Assembly: GCA_013329055.1 (NCBI GenBank)
Contig: DUKY01000020.1
Location: 124,012-177,122, forward strand
Source: Nanobdellota archaeon
GTDB lineage: Archaea; Nanobdellota; Nanobdellia; Pacearchaeales; GW2011-AR1
Reading direction: 5' to 3'
Length of the DNA stretch: 53,111 bases
Shown here in pieces: positions 31,596 to 39,689 of the stretch. Position 1 is the first letter of the stretch; the number at the start of each line of letters is the position of its first letter. Made by a program: the position numbers and the translations under genes. The notes beneath the pieces were generated by a model, which was not told the DNA's origin, searched no databases, and saw only the letters and a list, made by a program, of their open reading frames with translations.

Positions 31596-32246
31596 TTATT
31601 CTAAAACAATATTCTCTAAAGAAGAATTATTTTGTTCTCCTTTTTCAATTTGTGGTTGATAATTAGTTTCTATTTCTTCTTTATCCGGATTTAATGCATA
31701 TATTCCTGACATTAAACCAATTGAACCTGCTACTAATGTTGTAGCAAGAATTTTTTTCATCTTTGGTGTTTGTTTTTTTACAAATTGTGGTATTCTTTCT
31801 GTTTCTTTTAATCCTGCTAAATCTCGAAAATTATCTACTGTATAACCTAATACTCCTCCGGAAAGGAAAGCTAAACCGATTGAAAAAGCTGTACCTAATG
31901 CTATTTCTTTTAAATCTCTTGCACCAGAAGCGTAATAAAATGCAGGTGTAATAGCAATGTTGTATAATCCTGCATAAACTGAATCGTGTAAATATTTCAT
32001 TTTTTCTGTAGCTTTATTGTTTATGTTAAAATAATCCCTTGAAATATCTAAACCTTTTGTGAATAATCTTCCAAATCCAATATAAGTTAACCCTGTTGCT
32101 AAAATTCTGGCATTAATTGATGTTTCATTTGACATATCTGAACCAATTGTTTCAACAACACTGAATATTGGATTTGTTAATGTTAATAGGGCAGTGCTAT
32201 CTACAAGATGATAATTTAAATTTTCAATAATCTTATTTTTATTCAT
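31596..32246 (-). CDS. AlaE-like membrane protein
   Basis: A 216-residue protein with four membrane segments. The order STALLTLTNPIFSVVETIGS, ARILATGLTYIGFGRLF, HDSVYAGLYNIAITPAFYYA, LSGGVLGYTVDNFRDL follows the L-alanine exporter AlaE (family: ..A...R....N....YG..RD, ..D.lay...Q.PvY, G..yGyflD..R). A basic-hydrophobic stretch MKKILATTLVAGSIGLMSGI near the end may be an additional span, with an acidic tail. It is probably an exporter of small amino acids. Its stop abuts the serS remnant in the same frame. Confidence 0.65.
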   Translation of the reverse strand: MNKNKIIENLNYHLVDSTALLTLTNPIFSVVETIGSDMSNETSINARILATGLTYIGFGRLFTKGLDISRDYFNINNKATEKMKYLHDSVYAGLYNIAITPAFYYASGARDLKEIALGTAFSIGLAFLSGGVLGYTVDNFRDLAGLKETERIPQFVKKQTPKMKKILATTLVAGSIGLMSGIYALNPDKEEIETNYQPQIEKGEQNNSSLENIVLE

Positions 32247-32326
32247 GAAATCTGCAAAATTTAATCTTTTATAAATCTATTTTTTTCAAGAAAAACTTTT
32301 ATTAACTCTTATTTCTATTAAATGCT

Positions 32327-33661
32327 ATGAAAAAGGTGTTAATATCATTAATCTTAACTTTAATTCTTTTGCCAAATATTTTGGGAATAAGTTTTGAAAT
32401 GAACGAAGAATTTAAACAAGGTGAAACATTAATGGCCAAAATTTCCGGGAATTTCCTGACCCCAATTTTAAAAGAAAATATTAATTTTTATCGAGGACAT
32501 ACACGTGTAGCAGTAAATTATGATTTAACAAAAATCGATGATATTTATTATCTTTCTGCTTCGTTATTAAGCAAAGCTCCAAATAATTATTCTATAATCA
32601 TTGATAATGTTCAATATATGCAAGGGGCAACAGTAAAAACAGATGATATTGTAAAAAATTTTACGATTACAGAAGGTATTGCGGACTTTGCAATAACTCC
32701 GGGATTTATTATCGCAACAGATACATTTGAAGTAACTTTGCAAAATTTATTAGATGCTCCGTCAACAATTAATATTAAAATAGAAAAAACATCAGAAGAA
32801 ACAAGTCAGGGTTTTTTCGCTTCGTTATTTGGAACCACAACAGAAACACAGGATTATTCAATTTCATTAAAATCCGGAGAGATTAAAAGAGTAAAATTTA
32901 ATGTTAATAACATCACTGCTTCAGCATTGCATACTATAACTTTTTCTTCAACTAATTTAAATTATGAATTGCCGGTTTATGTTTATGCTCAAAATAAAAC
33001 AACTACATCAAACGAAAATCAAATAACTCGTTTTGATATTGAACCAATAATTATGGAAATATCAATGACGACAAATTCAAATAAAACTTATATATTTCAT
33101 TTTCGTAATACTGGAAATACGACGATAAAAAATATTACTTTATCATTATCTGATTCTTTGAAGCCTTACATTTTATTCTCTAATGAAACTATTGAAGAAG
33201 TAGAAAAAAATTCAAGCTATAAATTTTATGTAAATGTTTCTTCGTTAGATACTGAAGAAATAATTAATGGAAGTATTAGGGCAAGAATTGTGAATGAGAC
33301 TGGAAACACTTATGCATATTCAGAAATTCTATTAAAAATTGTAAAAGATTATATTCCTTTGGATAATGAAACTAATGAGTCGATTGATGAACCTATAATT
33401 CTTCCTACTTCAAAAACTTGTGCAGAACTCGAGGGAATAATCTGTAAGGCTGATGAAGAATGCAATGGTGAAATTGTTAATGCAAAAGATGATAGATGTT
33501 GCATGAATGAATGTGTTGAAGAAAGCAATTCATTAGGGAAATTAATTGGCTGGGTAATTATTTTATGCATTGTTGGATTTTTAGTTTGGTTTTTTAAAAC
33601 AAAATATCGTGGAGCACATAAAGAAATAGATTTAGTTGAAATTTCTAAAGGGAAGAGATAA
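32327..33661 (+). CDS. Secreted, membrane-anchored surface protein
   Basis: A 444-residue protein with a signal peptide (MKKVLISLILTLILLPNILG), several beta-type domains with about 15 N-glycosylation sequons, a Cys-rich segment (CAELEGIICKADEECNGEIV, CCMNEC) near residue 370, a membrane span near residues 408-427 and a basic tail (KTKYRGAHKEIDLVEISKGKR follows). The Cys block resembles the conserved eukaryote-like knot segments of other DPANN surface proteins. The family is not identified. Its codons prefer AAT/ATT as the neighbours do. Confidence 0.72.
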   Translation: MKKVLISLILTLILLPNILGISFEMNEEFKQGETLMAKISGNFLTPILKENINFYRGHTRVAVNYDLTKIDDIYYLSASLLSKAPNNYSIIIDNVQYMQGATVKTDDIVKNFTITEGIADFAITPGFIIATDTFEVTLQNLLDAPSTINIKIEKTSEETSQGFFASLFGTTTETQDYSISLKSGEIKRVKFNVNNITASALHTITFSSTNLNYELPVYVYAQNKTTTSNENQITRFDIEPIIMEISMTTNSNKTYIFHFRNTGNTTIKNITLSLSDSLKPYILFSNETIEEVEKNSSYKFYVNVSSLDTEEIINGSIRARIVNETGNTYAYSEILLKIVKDYIPLDNETNESIDEPIILPTSKTCAELEGIICKADEECNGEIVNAKDDRCCMNECVEESNSLGKLIGWVIILCIVGFLVWFFKTKYRGAHKEIDLVEISKGKR

Positions 33662-33931
33662 AATTTGTTTAGATGAAAATTTTATTAAGGAAGTTGTAAA
33701 AATGTTGTAATTAAAGGGGTGGAGGACTTTGTTGATTTAATATAGTGAGTTTTAATTGGTGTTTAAAATTAAAAAATGATTAATGTATTAATATGGTTAA
33801 TATAAGCCAAAATATGGCTAAATGATGGGAAGTAGCGAATTAAATGTATTTGGAATTTAAAATTAGTTATCTGTGCAAAATAGATATTAAATGAATATCT
33901 TTAAATAATTGATACATTTTATTCTTTTATT
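33662..33931. other. Non-coding stretch, no gene seen
   Basis: Stops occur in all frames. It contains a short coding-like fragment at 33702-33746 (VVIKGVEDFVDLI, then stop), a small AGCCA/TGGCT hairpin at about 33807-33821 and, at the end, the CTTTAAATAATT box (33900-33911) that is a plausible promoter for the RNA candidate that follows. Confidence 0.4.
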
Positions 33932-34020
33932 GGAAGGGGCGGTAGGGATTTGTTTACCTTGCTTTGACAGGATTAAACTTAACTACTTACTCTTTACGAG
34001 GCGTCTTTCAATTTTTTTTA
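33932..34020 (+). ncRNA. Possible small structured RNA, cloverleaf-like
   Basis: A GC-richer island in AT-rich DNA. The ends pair: GGAAGGGGC (33932-33940) with GCGTCTTTC (34001-34009), eight of nine positions including two G-U. Inside are three candidate hairpins: GGTA/TACC (33941-33958), CTTG/CAGG (33958-33971) and CTC/GAG (33991-34000). A CTTTAAATAATT box lies about 25 bases before the 5' end, and a run of eight T follows (34012-34019). It lacks a tRNA T-loop and D-loop consensus, so it is not called a tRNA. Family unknown. Confidence 0.5.
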
Positions 34021-34134
34021 TTTTATAATATAATATTATTTTTCTTGAAAATTATATATTCTTTTTTATGCAGTTATTTTTAAATAACTTGATGAAGAAA
34101 TAATTCGTGGCTAATAAAAACATTTTTATACTAT

Positions 34135-34148
34135 GTATCTATAGATAC
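34135..34148. promoter_or_regulatory. 14-base perfect palindrome, likely operator
   Basis: GTATCTATAGATAC lies 4-17 bases before the ATG at 34152 of the nucleotidyltransferase gene, at or just downstream of the expected transcription start. A protein bound here would block initiation. Autoregulation by one of the two gene products is likely by analogy with TA modules. Confidence 0.6.
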
Positions 34149-34151
34149 CAT

Positions 34152-34985
34152 ATGATAAAACAATCAATTTTAACAAATATGGAAAAAGAAGTAATAAACA
34201 AAAGATTAAATAATGAGAAACTTACAAAACAGGATTCTTATTATTTAAGCAAATCTATAAGACCGAAACTAAAACAGATAGAAGAATTGAGTAATAAAAA
34301 CCTTTTACAAAGAGTTAAATACAATCATAAAGCAAAAATTATAGAAAGAAATATAATTGAACTCATTCTTAAAGAAATCAAGGTAGTGAAATCAATAATT
34401 CTCTATGGTTCTGTAGTGCAAACTAATTATTCAAAATATAACGATATAGATTTGCTAATAATAACAAAAAACAAAGTGTGGGAAAATAACTGGAAAAAAA
34501 AGGATATAATAAATAATCTAGAAGATAAAGCAAAGAAAATCGGGTTGAAATTGGATATTCAAATTTTAGATATTCAAACCTTCAGGGAAGTTTATACTTC
34601 CAACCCCTCTTTAATTTATCAAATGAAGGATAACAAAGTGATTTATGGAAAATTAAATATCCCTAAAAGAATAGAATTACCAAAAATAGTTCTTAAAATG
34701 AAATTAGACTGGAGTGATTTAGATTCAATTAATCCTTCTGGAGAAGAAATATACAATTGTATAAGAAATACTTTATTAGTTAGGCTTATATTGACGAAGA
34801 TAATTGATAACTTTTATTTGTCTAATTATCTTATTGAAGAACTGGGTAAAAACCTGATAAGGAATCTTAGAGAAAATAAAGCATCAAAAACAGAAAAGAA
34901 AATGGCTATAGACTATTTAAATAAAATAAATGAGGAAACCCTTAAAGAGATAAATAATGCAACATGGGAAAAGATAGTGATATAG
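34152..34985 (+). CDS. Nucleotidyltransferase-fold protein (MNT type)
   Basis: A 277-residue protein with the polymerase-beta-like NTase motif ILYGSVVQTNYSKYNDIDLL (Gly86, Ser87, Asp98, Asp100), preceded by a basic helical N-terminus and followed by a C-terminal helical domain resembling HEPN in length. The ATG at 34152 is chosen because the upstream region includes a palindromic operator. The final 22 bases overlap a 102-residue gene. The pair could form a toxin-antitoxin or defence unit. Confidence 0.7.
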   Translation: MIKQSILTNMEKEVINKRLNNEKLTKQDSYYLSKSIRPKLKQIEELSNKNLLQRVKYNHKAKIIERNIIELILKEIKVVKSIILYGSVVQTNYSKYNDIDLLIITKNKVWENNWKKKDIINNLEDKAKKIGLKLDIQILDIQTFREVYTSNPSLIYQMKDNKVIYGKLNIPKRIELPKIVLKMKLDWSDLDSINPSGEEIYNCIRNTLLVRLILTKIIDNFYLSNYLIEELGKNLIRNLRENKASKTEKKMAIDYLNKINEETLKEINNATWEKIVI

Positions 34986-35272
34986 AAAGCATAAGTAATA
35001 GCATATCAAAAACAATCTTGCACGAGATATTGATAGAGTATTCCAACAGACCAGAATCATATCCTCACTTAAAAAAAGAGGAAGTTGAATATAGAGGACA
35101 ATCCATGAAAAAGATAAATGAAAGAAGATTAAACGAAGATGATAAAGATATAATCAGGAATAAAGTTATAAGAAAAATTAATAATCGCCTGAAATCAAGA
35201 TATAGCGATATTCATATTCCATTAGAGAGTATTTCCAAGAAGGTTGATGAATCTCTTTTTCTATTTTTATAA
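34964..35272 (+). CDS. Small helical partner of NTase, unknown
   Basis: A 102-residue charged helical protein (SISNSISKTILHEILIEYSN, RRLNEDDKDIIRNKVIRKIN). It overlaps the NTase gene by 22 bases and the 3' end of the convergent DUF1616 gene by 61 bases. There is no known motif. The tight coupling with NTase and the upstream palindrome suggest a two-gene operon. It could be an antitoxin or a small effector subunit. Confidence 0.55.
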   Translation: MGKDSDIESISNSISKTILHEILIEYSNRPESYPHLKKEEVEYRGQSMKKINERRLNEDDKDIIRNKVIRKINNRLKSRYSDIHIPLESISKKVDESLFLFL

Positions 35273-36072
35273 TATAATATTCCTAAAGATATAAGGATTA
35301 TTCCTAAGATGATTAGTGAACTATTTAATAAATTAATTTTGATTCCGATGAGATTTAGATAGAATACTGCAAGGGGAACAATTGCGATACTTAGGGCGAA
35401 TGAAAGGGCAATTCTCTCGATGTAGTCTATTGCTCCATTTTCTTTCTCATTATCCTCAAACGGTCTTGTTTTCGGAAAAAAGAGGTAGCTGATAATGAAT
35501 CCCGGAAGGAAAAGAACATAAATTGAGCCAAAGATTATTCTTAATGATTCAAGATAAGATAATGCTGTAAATATTGTAATTCCTAATGAAATTAAATTTA
35601 ATGTAAAAATTATTGCTAATATTGAAAATACCCATAATGAGGGTTTATTTCTGGATATTTTTTGATGTGCTTTTTGTTTTATTTTTTTATTTTCTTCTTC
35701 ATCTTCTTCTAAAACAAGCAAGGAAAGAAGTATTATCAAAGTTCCTGCGATTACTGAGATTAACCAAGATAACCAACCTAATTCTCCTGTCTTGAATTTT
35801 ATTATAATAAATCCTAATATCCCTAAGAGACTAATAAATAAATAATCCCACCATTTTGGTTTTGCTTTTTTAGGTTCGTTATGTTCTGAAAAAACATCTA
35901 AAATCCCCGAGAGAATAACTATAATTAGAAGATAATTTAGGTTAAAATACATAGAAACACTTCCATTCCAAATTTGTTCAATTAATAGTAATATAAGATA
36001 TGAGATAAGCCATGCTTGAAAAGTATAATTAATTATTTCAGCTGTATCTCCTTTAAATTCTAATTTTTTCAT
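35212..36072 (-). CDS. DUF1616-type membrane protein
   Basis: A 286-residue protein with about eight membrane spans. The conserved block SLRIIFGSIYVLFLPGFIIS, LFFP, then YIERIALSFALSIAIVP is typical of the DUF1616 family, found in archaeal surface-biogenesis regions. Its ATG overlaps the upstream gene's stop by four bases (ATGA), so it follows that gene in an operon. The exact function is unknown. The 61-base convergent overlap with the NTase partner is unusual. Confidence 0.72.
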   Translation of the reverse strand: MKKLEFKGDTAEIINYTFQAWLISYLILLLIEQIWNGSVSMYFNLNYLLIIVILSGILDVFSEHNEPKKAKPKWWDYLFISLLGILGFIIIKFKTGELGWLSWLISVIAGTLIILLSLLVLEEDEEENKKIKQKAHQKISRNKPSLWVFSILAIIFTLNLISLGITIFTALSYLESLRIIFGSIYVLFLPGFIISYLFFPKTRPFEDNEKENGAIDYIERIALSFALSIAIVPLAVFYLNLIGIKINLLNSSLIILGIILISLGILYYKNRKRDSSTFLEILSNGI

Positions 36073-36917
36073 TGTTCAAAGTATCCTTCTTTATTAATTG
36101 TAATATTAATCCAATCTATTGGTATATAATTGAATTTAGTTTTGTTCTGATTTAAATGAGGTGCATTAAGCATCATATTCAATTTATTATCTTTAATATA
36201 TAAATTATCTTTTTTAATGTCCAAAGAAATTGATGCTATTTTCCATTCTCCTTCTGTTTTTGGCAGGATATAATCAACAAGGACATAATCTGCATTTTGT
36301 TCTAAATATTTTAAATCGTTTTTATATTGTATATTTTTTCCTTCAAATGGATTAAACCATGAATCTTTTGTAAATGAAAAAAATTCTGGACCTGTTATTT
36401 TGATATCGTTTTTTTCAGATATAATTTTATAAAATTCCTCTGAGGGGGGAATTTCTAAACTATATTCTTCTGTTTTATTTTTTATTTCTAACTTTCTTGG
36501 ATTTTGAAATTCTTGGCTGTCGATAAAAATAGTTTGCAAACCATAATCATGCCATGTTCTGAAAACCAGATTTATTTTTTTTTGAGTTTTAAAATAAATT
36601 TGTGATTTTTTTTCAAAATTATTAAAGTAGGCTCCACTTTGAGCTAGAAAGATTGATCCTTTTAGGACAATTTTATTTTGATTTAATTTGATTTTTGTAA
36701 TTAGCATATCGTCGTTATTTTTTAATTCTAATTTGTAAACTCCTTCTTTTAATCCATTTACATTAAGTTCTCCTGTTTGTTCATCTGTATTATTTTTATT
36801 AGTTAATTTATCGTCTTCTCCATCATCTTTGATGATACTTGAAGAGATTAATTTGTTGTTAAAGTCATATAAAGAAATATTCAGTATGTCTTTTCCTTTT
36901 TCTTTCTCATTATACAT
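36069..36917 (-). CDS. Exported beta-domain protein, apparently 5'-truncated
   Basis: From the ATG at 36917 the protein has 282 residues and no signal peptide. The frame stays open upstream to about 37145 and continues as coding-like sequence (TALRGTQTFYVYIKGPFKVQ, VWKRDLN joined to MYNEKEKG), but no ATG, GTG or TTG start exists there. The mature domains include a beta-sandwich (FNNKLISSSIIKDDGEDDKL) and IKITGPEFFSFTKDSWFNPF. It is coupled to the DUF1616 gene downstream. The 5' end was probably lost in the rearrangement also affecting the gene at 37095. Confidence 0.55.
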   Translation of the reverse strand: MYNEKEKGKDILNISLYDFNNKLISSSIIKDDGEDDKLTNKNNTDEQTGELNVNGLKEGVYKLELKNNDDMLITKIKLNQNKIVLKGSIFLAQSGAYFNNFEKKSQIYFKTQKKINLVFRTWHDYGLQTIFIDSQEFQNPRKLEIKNKTEEYSLEIPPSEEFYKIISEKNDIKITGPEFFSFTKDSWFNPFEGKNIQYKNDLKYLEQNADYVLVDYILPKTEGEWKIASISLDIKKDNLYIKDNKLNMMLNAPHLNQNKTKFNYIPIDWINITINKEGYFEQ

Positions 36918-37094
36918 GTTTAAATCTCTTTTCCAAACTTGAACCTTAAAAGGTCCTTTTATGTAAACATAAAATGTTTGAGTTCCCCTTAAGGCAGTAT
37001 CAATTGTAAAATCCCCTGAAGAATAATCATTTATCTTAAATTCTTGGATAGTTATATTTAATGGTGTTGCTAATTTTACTGAAGGGGATTTTGT

Positions 37095-37658
37095 TTGAAA
37101 ATCTTCTATAGTATAATTTTTTGCAATTTTGTTTCTTCTATTGAATTAAGTATTTCACCCTCCCAGATAGATTTTAATGCAAAAACTAATCAGGAATCAT
37201 GCAAAGAAATAACAATATCCACAATAAAAAATAGTATCTTAATTGGATCTGACCGATGGGCAGAAAAAAATATTGTTCAAAGAAAATTTTCTTTACATAA
37301 TCTTTCTTCAAAAGATTTAGATATAAAAATTAACTATCCAACCAATTTAAAAGTCGATGAAATAACAAACGCAAAAATTTGCATTGTCTCAAAAAATTCC
37401 GGGATTTATCACGGATTATTATTATATAAAACGCAAAATAGTTCTGCAGGAGTTGGAATTTGGATGAACTTAAATATCACAGAATCAGAAAAATTTTCAA
37501 TAATAAAATTAACCGGAAATGCAATTTCAATAGAAAATAATAAAACTTCTTTATTTGTACTGCCTATTTTATTAATAATAATCTTGATATTTTTATTCAT
37601 AAAATTAAATAGAAAAACAACATCAATCAAAAAAAATCCTCCTAAGAAAAATCTTTAA
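37095..37658 (+). CDS. Secreted single-span protein with uncertain 5' end
   Basis: A 187-residue protein with a TTG start at 37095, a short signal-like start (MKIFYSIIFCNFVSS), a beta-type domain beginning IELSISPSQIDFNAKTNQES (the usual mature start of such proteins), a membrane span near residues 150-170 and a basic tail. The first 15 codons overlap coding-like DNA of the opposite-strand gene, so the signal peptide may be accidental and the native 5' end missing. The role is unknown; the overall form is that of an exported, C-terminally anchored protein. Confidence 0.5.
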   Translation: MKIFYSIIFCNFVSSIELSISPSQIDFNAKTNQESCKEITISTIKNSILIGSDRWAEKNIVQRKFSLHNLSSKDLDIKINYPTNLKVDEITNAKICIVSKNSGIYHGLLLYKTQNSSAGVGIWMNLNITESEKFSIIKLTGNAISIENNKTSLFVLPILLIIILIFLFIKLNRKTTSIKKNPPKKNL

Positions 37659-37673
37659 GGGAAGAAATAAGAT

Positions 37674-37797
37674 TTATTCAAAAAGTTAACTAAATCCAAT
37701 TATCTTTCAGGACTACAAAATCCAAAATTACTTTGGAACCAAAATGATAAACCATACTGGACAGTTCTTAATTTAACTTTAAAAAATCTCCAGTTAT
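37674..37797 (+). pseudogene. DUF2779-like (PD-(D/E)XK nuclease) N-terminal remnant
   Basis: The frame starting at 37674 (stop TAA at 37668-37670 before it) reads KLTKSNYLSGLQNPKLLWNQ, then NDKPYWTVLNLTLKN. The LTKS-x-YL-x-GLQ-x-P-x-LLW pattern is the start of DUF2779 proteins, a RecB/Cas4-like nuclease-associated family, with Asn where many have Cys. It then runs into the end of the opposite-strand gene at 37810 and no downstream domain is left. It has no start codon and is probably dead. Confidence 0.5.
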
Positions 37798-37809
37798 TCA
37801 AAATATCCC

Positions 37810-38241
37810 CTATTTCTTCGTCAACTCTTTTAACTTTCTCTCTAAAATAGCTTTCTCAGATTGAATAATTCTTGCAACTTCATCATATCCGTGAAGTCTT
37901 CTTGTAAGTTCATTTAAAATATCGTTCAATTCATGATTTGTCAATTGCAAATCTTCAGGATATAAAACATCAATATGTGCAGGCATATACTTAAACATCA
38001 ACATTGTAATTAGTAAAACTTCTTCAACTTCAATTTCAAGTTCAGCAAAAGCAGTAAAAAGATTTTCTTGATTTTGCAAAGGATTCGGTTCGCTAATTTT
38101 TTTATCCACAACCTTAACCCCTTTTTCGGAATTTATTTTTTCAATTAAATTATTTAATGTTTCAATTAAATGCTCAGGAGGTCTGCCTAATACTTCAATA
38201 ATCATCATAACCCTTATTTTTGGTGTATTATCTGAACTCAT
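37810..38241 (-). CDS. Conserved-looking archaeal protein, unknown
   Basis: A 143-residue protein: RVMMIIEVLGRPPEHLIETL, NLIEKINSEKGVKVVDKKI and AHIDVLYPEDLQLTNHELND, ending in a coiled coil (IIQSEKAILERKLKEL). The small-molecule-binding (ACT-like) strand-helix pattern at the N-terminus is plausible, but no ligand motif is seen. It overlaps the upstream LTD gene by 14 bases, so the two are translationally coupled. Confidence 0.6.
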   Translation of the reverse strand: MSSDNTPKIRVMMIIEVLGRPPEHLIETLNNLIEKINSEKGVKVVDKKISEPNPLQNQENLFTAFAELEIEVEEVLLITMLMFKYMPAHIDVLYPEDLQLTNHELNDILNELTRRLHGYDEVARIIQSEKAILERKLKELTKK

Positions 38242-38971
38242 TTTTCTTAACTTGATATTTTTTTATTAAAAAAAGGCAACATAAAAGTATACTAAAACCA
38301 ATCAAACCATATACTGAATAATTGCTTTTCTTTAATTCCTTGTTAACTTCATCTGTTTTTATATCTTTTGTGTTTAAATTATTTAAATTATTCAAATTAA
38401 TAACCTCTAATTTTTCAATAGAAGAATTTTCTATTATCTTTTCTTGTTCAAGATCATCACGAATTAATTTATAATAATCCTTTGATTCTTCTGTAAGAAT
38501 TTCAACACTCTCGATTTCAAGGGATTTATTTTCTTTAATATCTTCAATATCTTCAATAGATTCTTCTTTTTCTCGTTTTTTGCATCCCTCATTTTTTGTA
38601 GAATTTGCAAATAACCATTGATTATTACAAAACTGCCAAGTTAAATCATTATTTTTGTCATCCTTAAAAATTTCAGTTTCATCAATTAATTCATTATTGT
38701 AATATAAAAATATCTTTTCATCAGAATTATCTAACCATTGTTTTTCGAAAATATAAACATAATATCCTTCTAAATTTCCATTTAAATTAATTTCTTCACC
38801 ATCATTATTAACAATTTTATAACCGGTTAAATTAACCTCTTCTTCACTGTATAATTCAACCCATTCATTACCTTTATCATCTCCTAAAGGGTTCAATTCG
38901 ACTTCTGTAATCTGAATAGCATTAATAATCGGTAAAAAAAACATAACTAAAATCAAAATATATTTTTTCAT
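38228..38971 (-). CDS. Secreted lamin-tail-domain (LTD) protein
   Basis: A 247-residue protein with a signal peptide (MKKYILILVMFFLPIINA) and an immediately following lamin-tail domain: IQITEVELNPLGDDKGNEWV, ELYSEEEVNLTGYKIVNNDG, WQFCNNQWLFANSTKNEGC. A charged Ile/Glu/Asn-rich linker follows (KENKSLEIESVEILTEESKD), then a membrane span near residues 221-237 and a basic tail. LTD domains in prokaryotes sit on exported nucleases and surface proteins. No nuclease domain is present. Confidence 0.78.
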   Translation of the reverse strand: MKKYILILVMFFLPIINAIQITEVELNPLGDDKGNEWVELYSEEEVNLTGYKIVNNDGEEINLNGNLEGYYVYIFEKQWLDNSDEKIFLYYNNELIDETEIFKDDKNNDLTWQFCNNQWLFANSTKNEGCKKREKEESIEDIEDIKENKSLEIESVEILTEESKDYYKLIRDDLEQEKIIENSSIEKLEVINLNNLNNLNTKDIKTDEVNKELKKSNYSVYGLIGFSILLCCLFLIKKYQVKKNEFR

Positions 38972-39054
38972 TTATTAAAAAATTAAAACTTGTTTTTGAA
39001 CTTTATCCCTACTTTGGGATAAATTTATATAATAATTATTCTTTTTATTAAATA

Positions 39055-39273
39055 ATGCTAGAAAATCTTATTTATTTTCAAATTTTGGGTAAACCCTTAA
39101 TTATGTATTTTGGAATCTTAACTTTATTATCATTTTTGTTTACCGCATCAATTGCAGTATTAAATCAAAAAGGAATACATTTTATACCCTTTGTATGGCA
39201 TCCACGAATGGCAATAATCTCAATTACTTTAGCAATAATGCACGGAACATTTGGGATTTTAGCTTATTTTTAA
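39055..39273 (+). CDS. Small two-span membrane protein
   Basis: A 72-residue hydrophobic protein with two membrane segments (residues 16-36 and 51-70) joined by NQKGIHFIPFVWHPRMA. His residues at the loop and in IMHGTFG recall heme-binding small membrane proteins, but no strict motif fits. A TTTATATAA box lies just upstream of its start. Function unknown. Confidence 0.6.
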   Translation: MLENLIYFQILGKPLIMYFGILTLLSFLFTASIAVLNQKGIHFIPFVWHPRMAIISITLAIMHGTFGILAYF

Positions 39274-39311
39274 AATAGAAATAAATTATTTAATAAATAT
39301 TTCAGAAAATT

Positions 39312-39575
39312 TTAATCCTTTTCAGGATTGTATTTTTTTACAATCTCATATGAATCAAACCATCTCAAAGGAAAAGTTAAAACTTTTTCTTTTGTTGCTT
39401 GATTAAAAAAACTCATAGATCTAATCTCTCCATTATCGTATCTTGTATATACATTAGATAAAGTTACTTTATTTACAGAATAATCTCCGACATATCCAAC
39501 ACGATCAAAACCTTCTTTATTTTTTAGAATAATTAAGTCCCCCACATCTACTTTTAGCTTATTTATTAATGACAT
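39312..39575 (-). CDS. Small SH3-like protein, unknown
   Basis: An 87-residue protein: MSLINKLKVDVGDLIILKNK, then GFDRVGYVGDYSVNKVTLSN and LTFPLRWFDSYEIVKKYN. The pattern of small strands suggests an SH3-like barrel of the KOW or PRC type. There is no known family. It is alone on the minus strand between a membrane protein and the AbiE cassette. Confidence 0.5.
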   Translation of the reverse strand: MSLINKLKVDVGDLIILKNKEGFDRVGYVGDYSVNKVTLSNVYTRYDNGEIRSMSFFNQATKEKVLTFPLRWFDSYEIVKKYNPEKD

Positions 39576-39651
39576 TTTATTTTCCTTGAAATACGAATAA
39601 ATTAATGATTTATAAATTTTTAGATAATTAAATCTATTAATTTAATTATTC

Positions 39652-39689
39652 CATAAAACCCTTAAAAGTAAGTCTTAAAATTACTTTAT
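39652..39689. repeat. Direct repeat flanking the AbiE cassette (left)
   Basis: A 38-base sequence beginning CATAAAACCC and ending ATTACTTTAT, repeated at 41461-41498 with two differences. It contains an internal hairpin (AAAGTAA/TTACTTT). Its end holds the stop codon of the AbiEii gene. Confidence 0.7.

Noticed and set aside
33702-33746. Coding-like fragment VVIKGVEDFVDLI before a stop
   Set aside because: Too short and without start or neighbouring homology.
33932-34009. tRNA gene
   Set aside because: Although cloverleaf-like, it lacks the T-loop sequence, conserved G-G of the D-loop and a usable anticodon arm.
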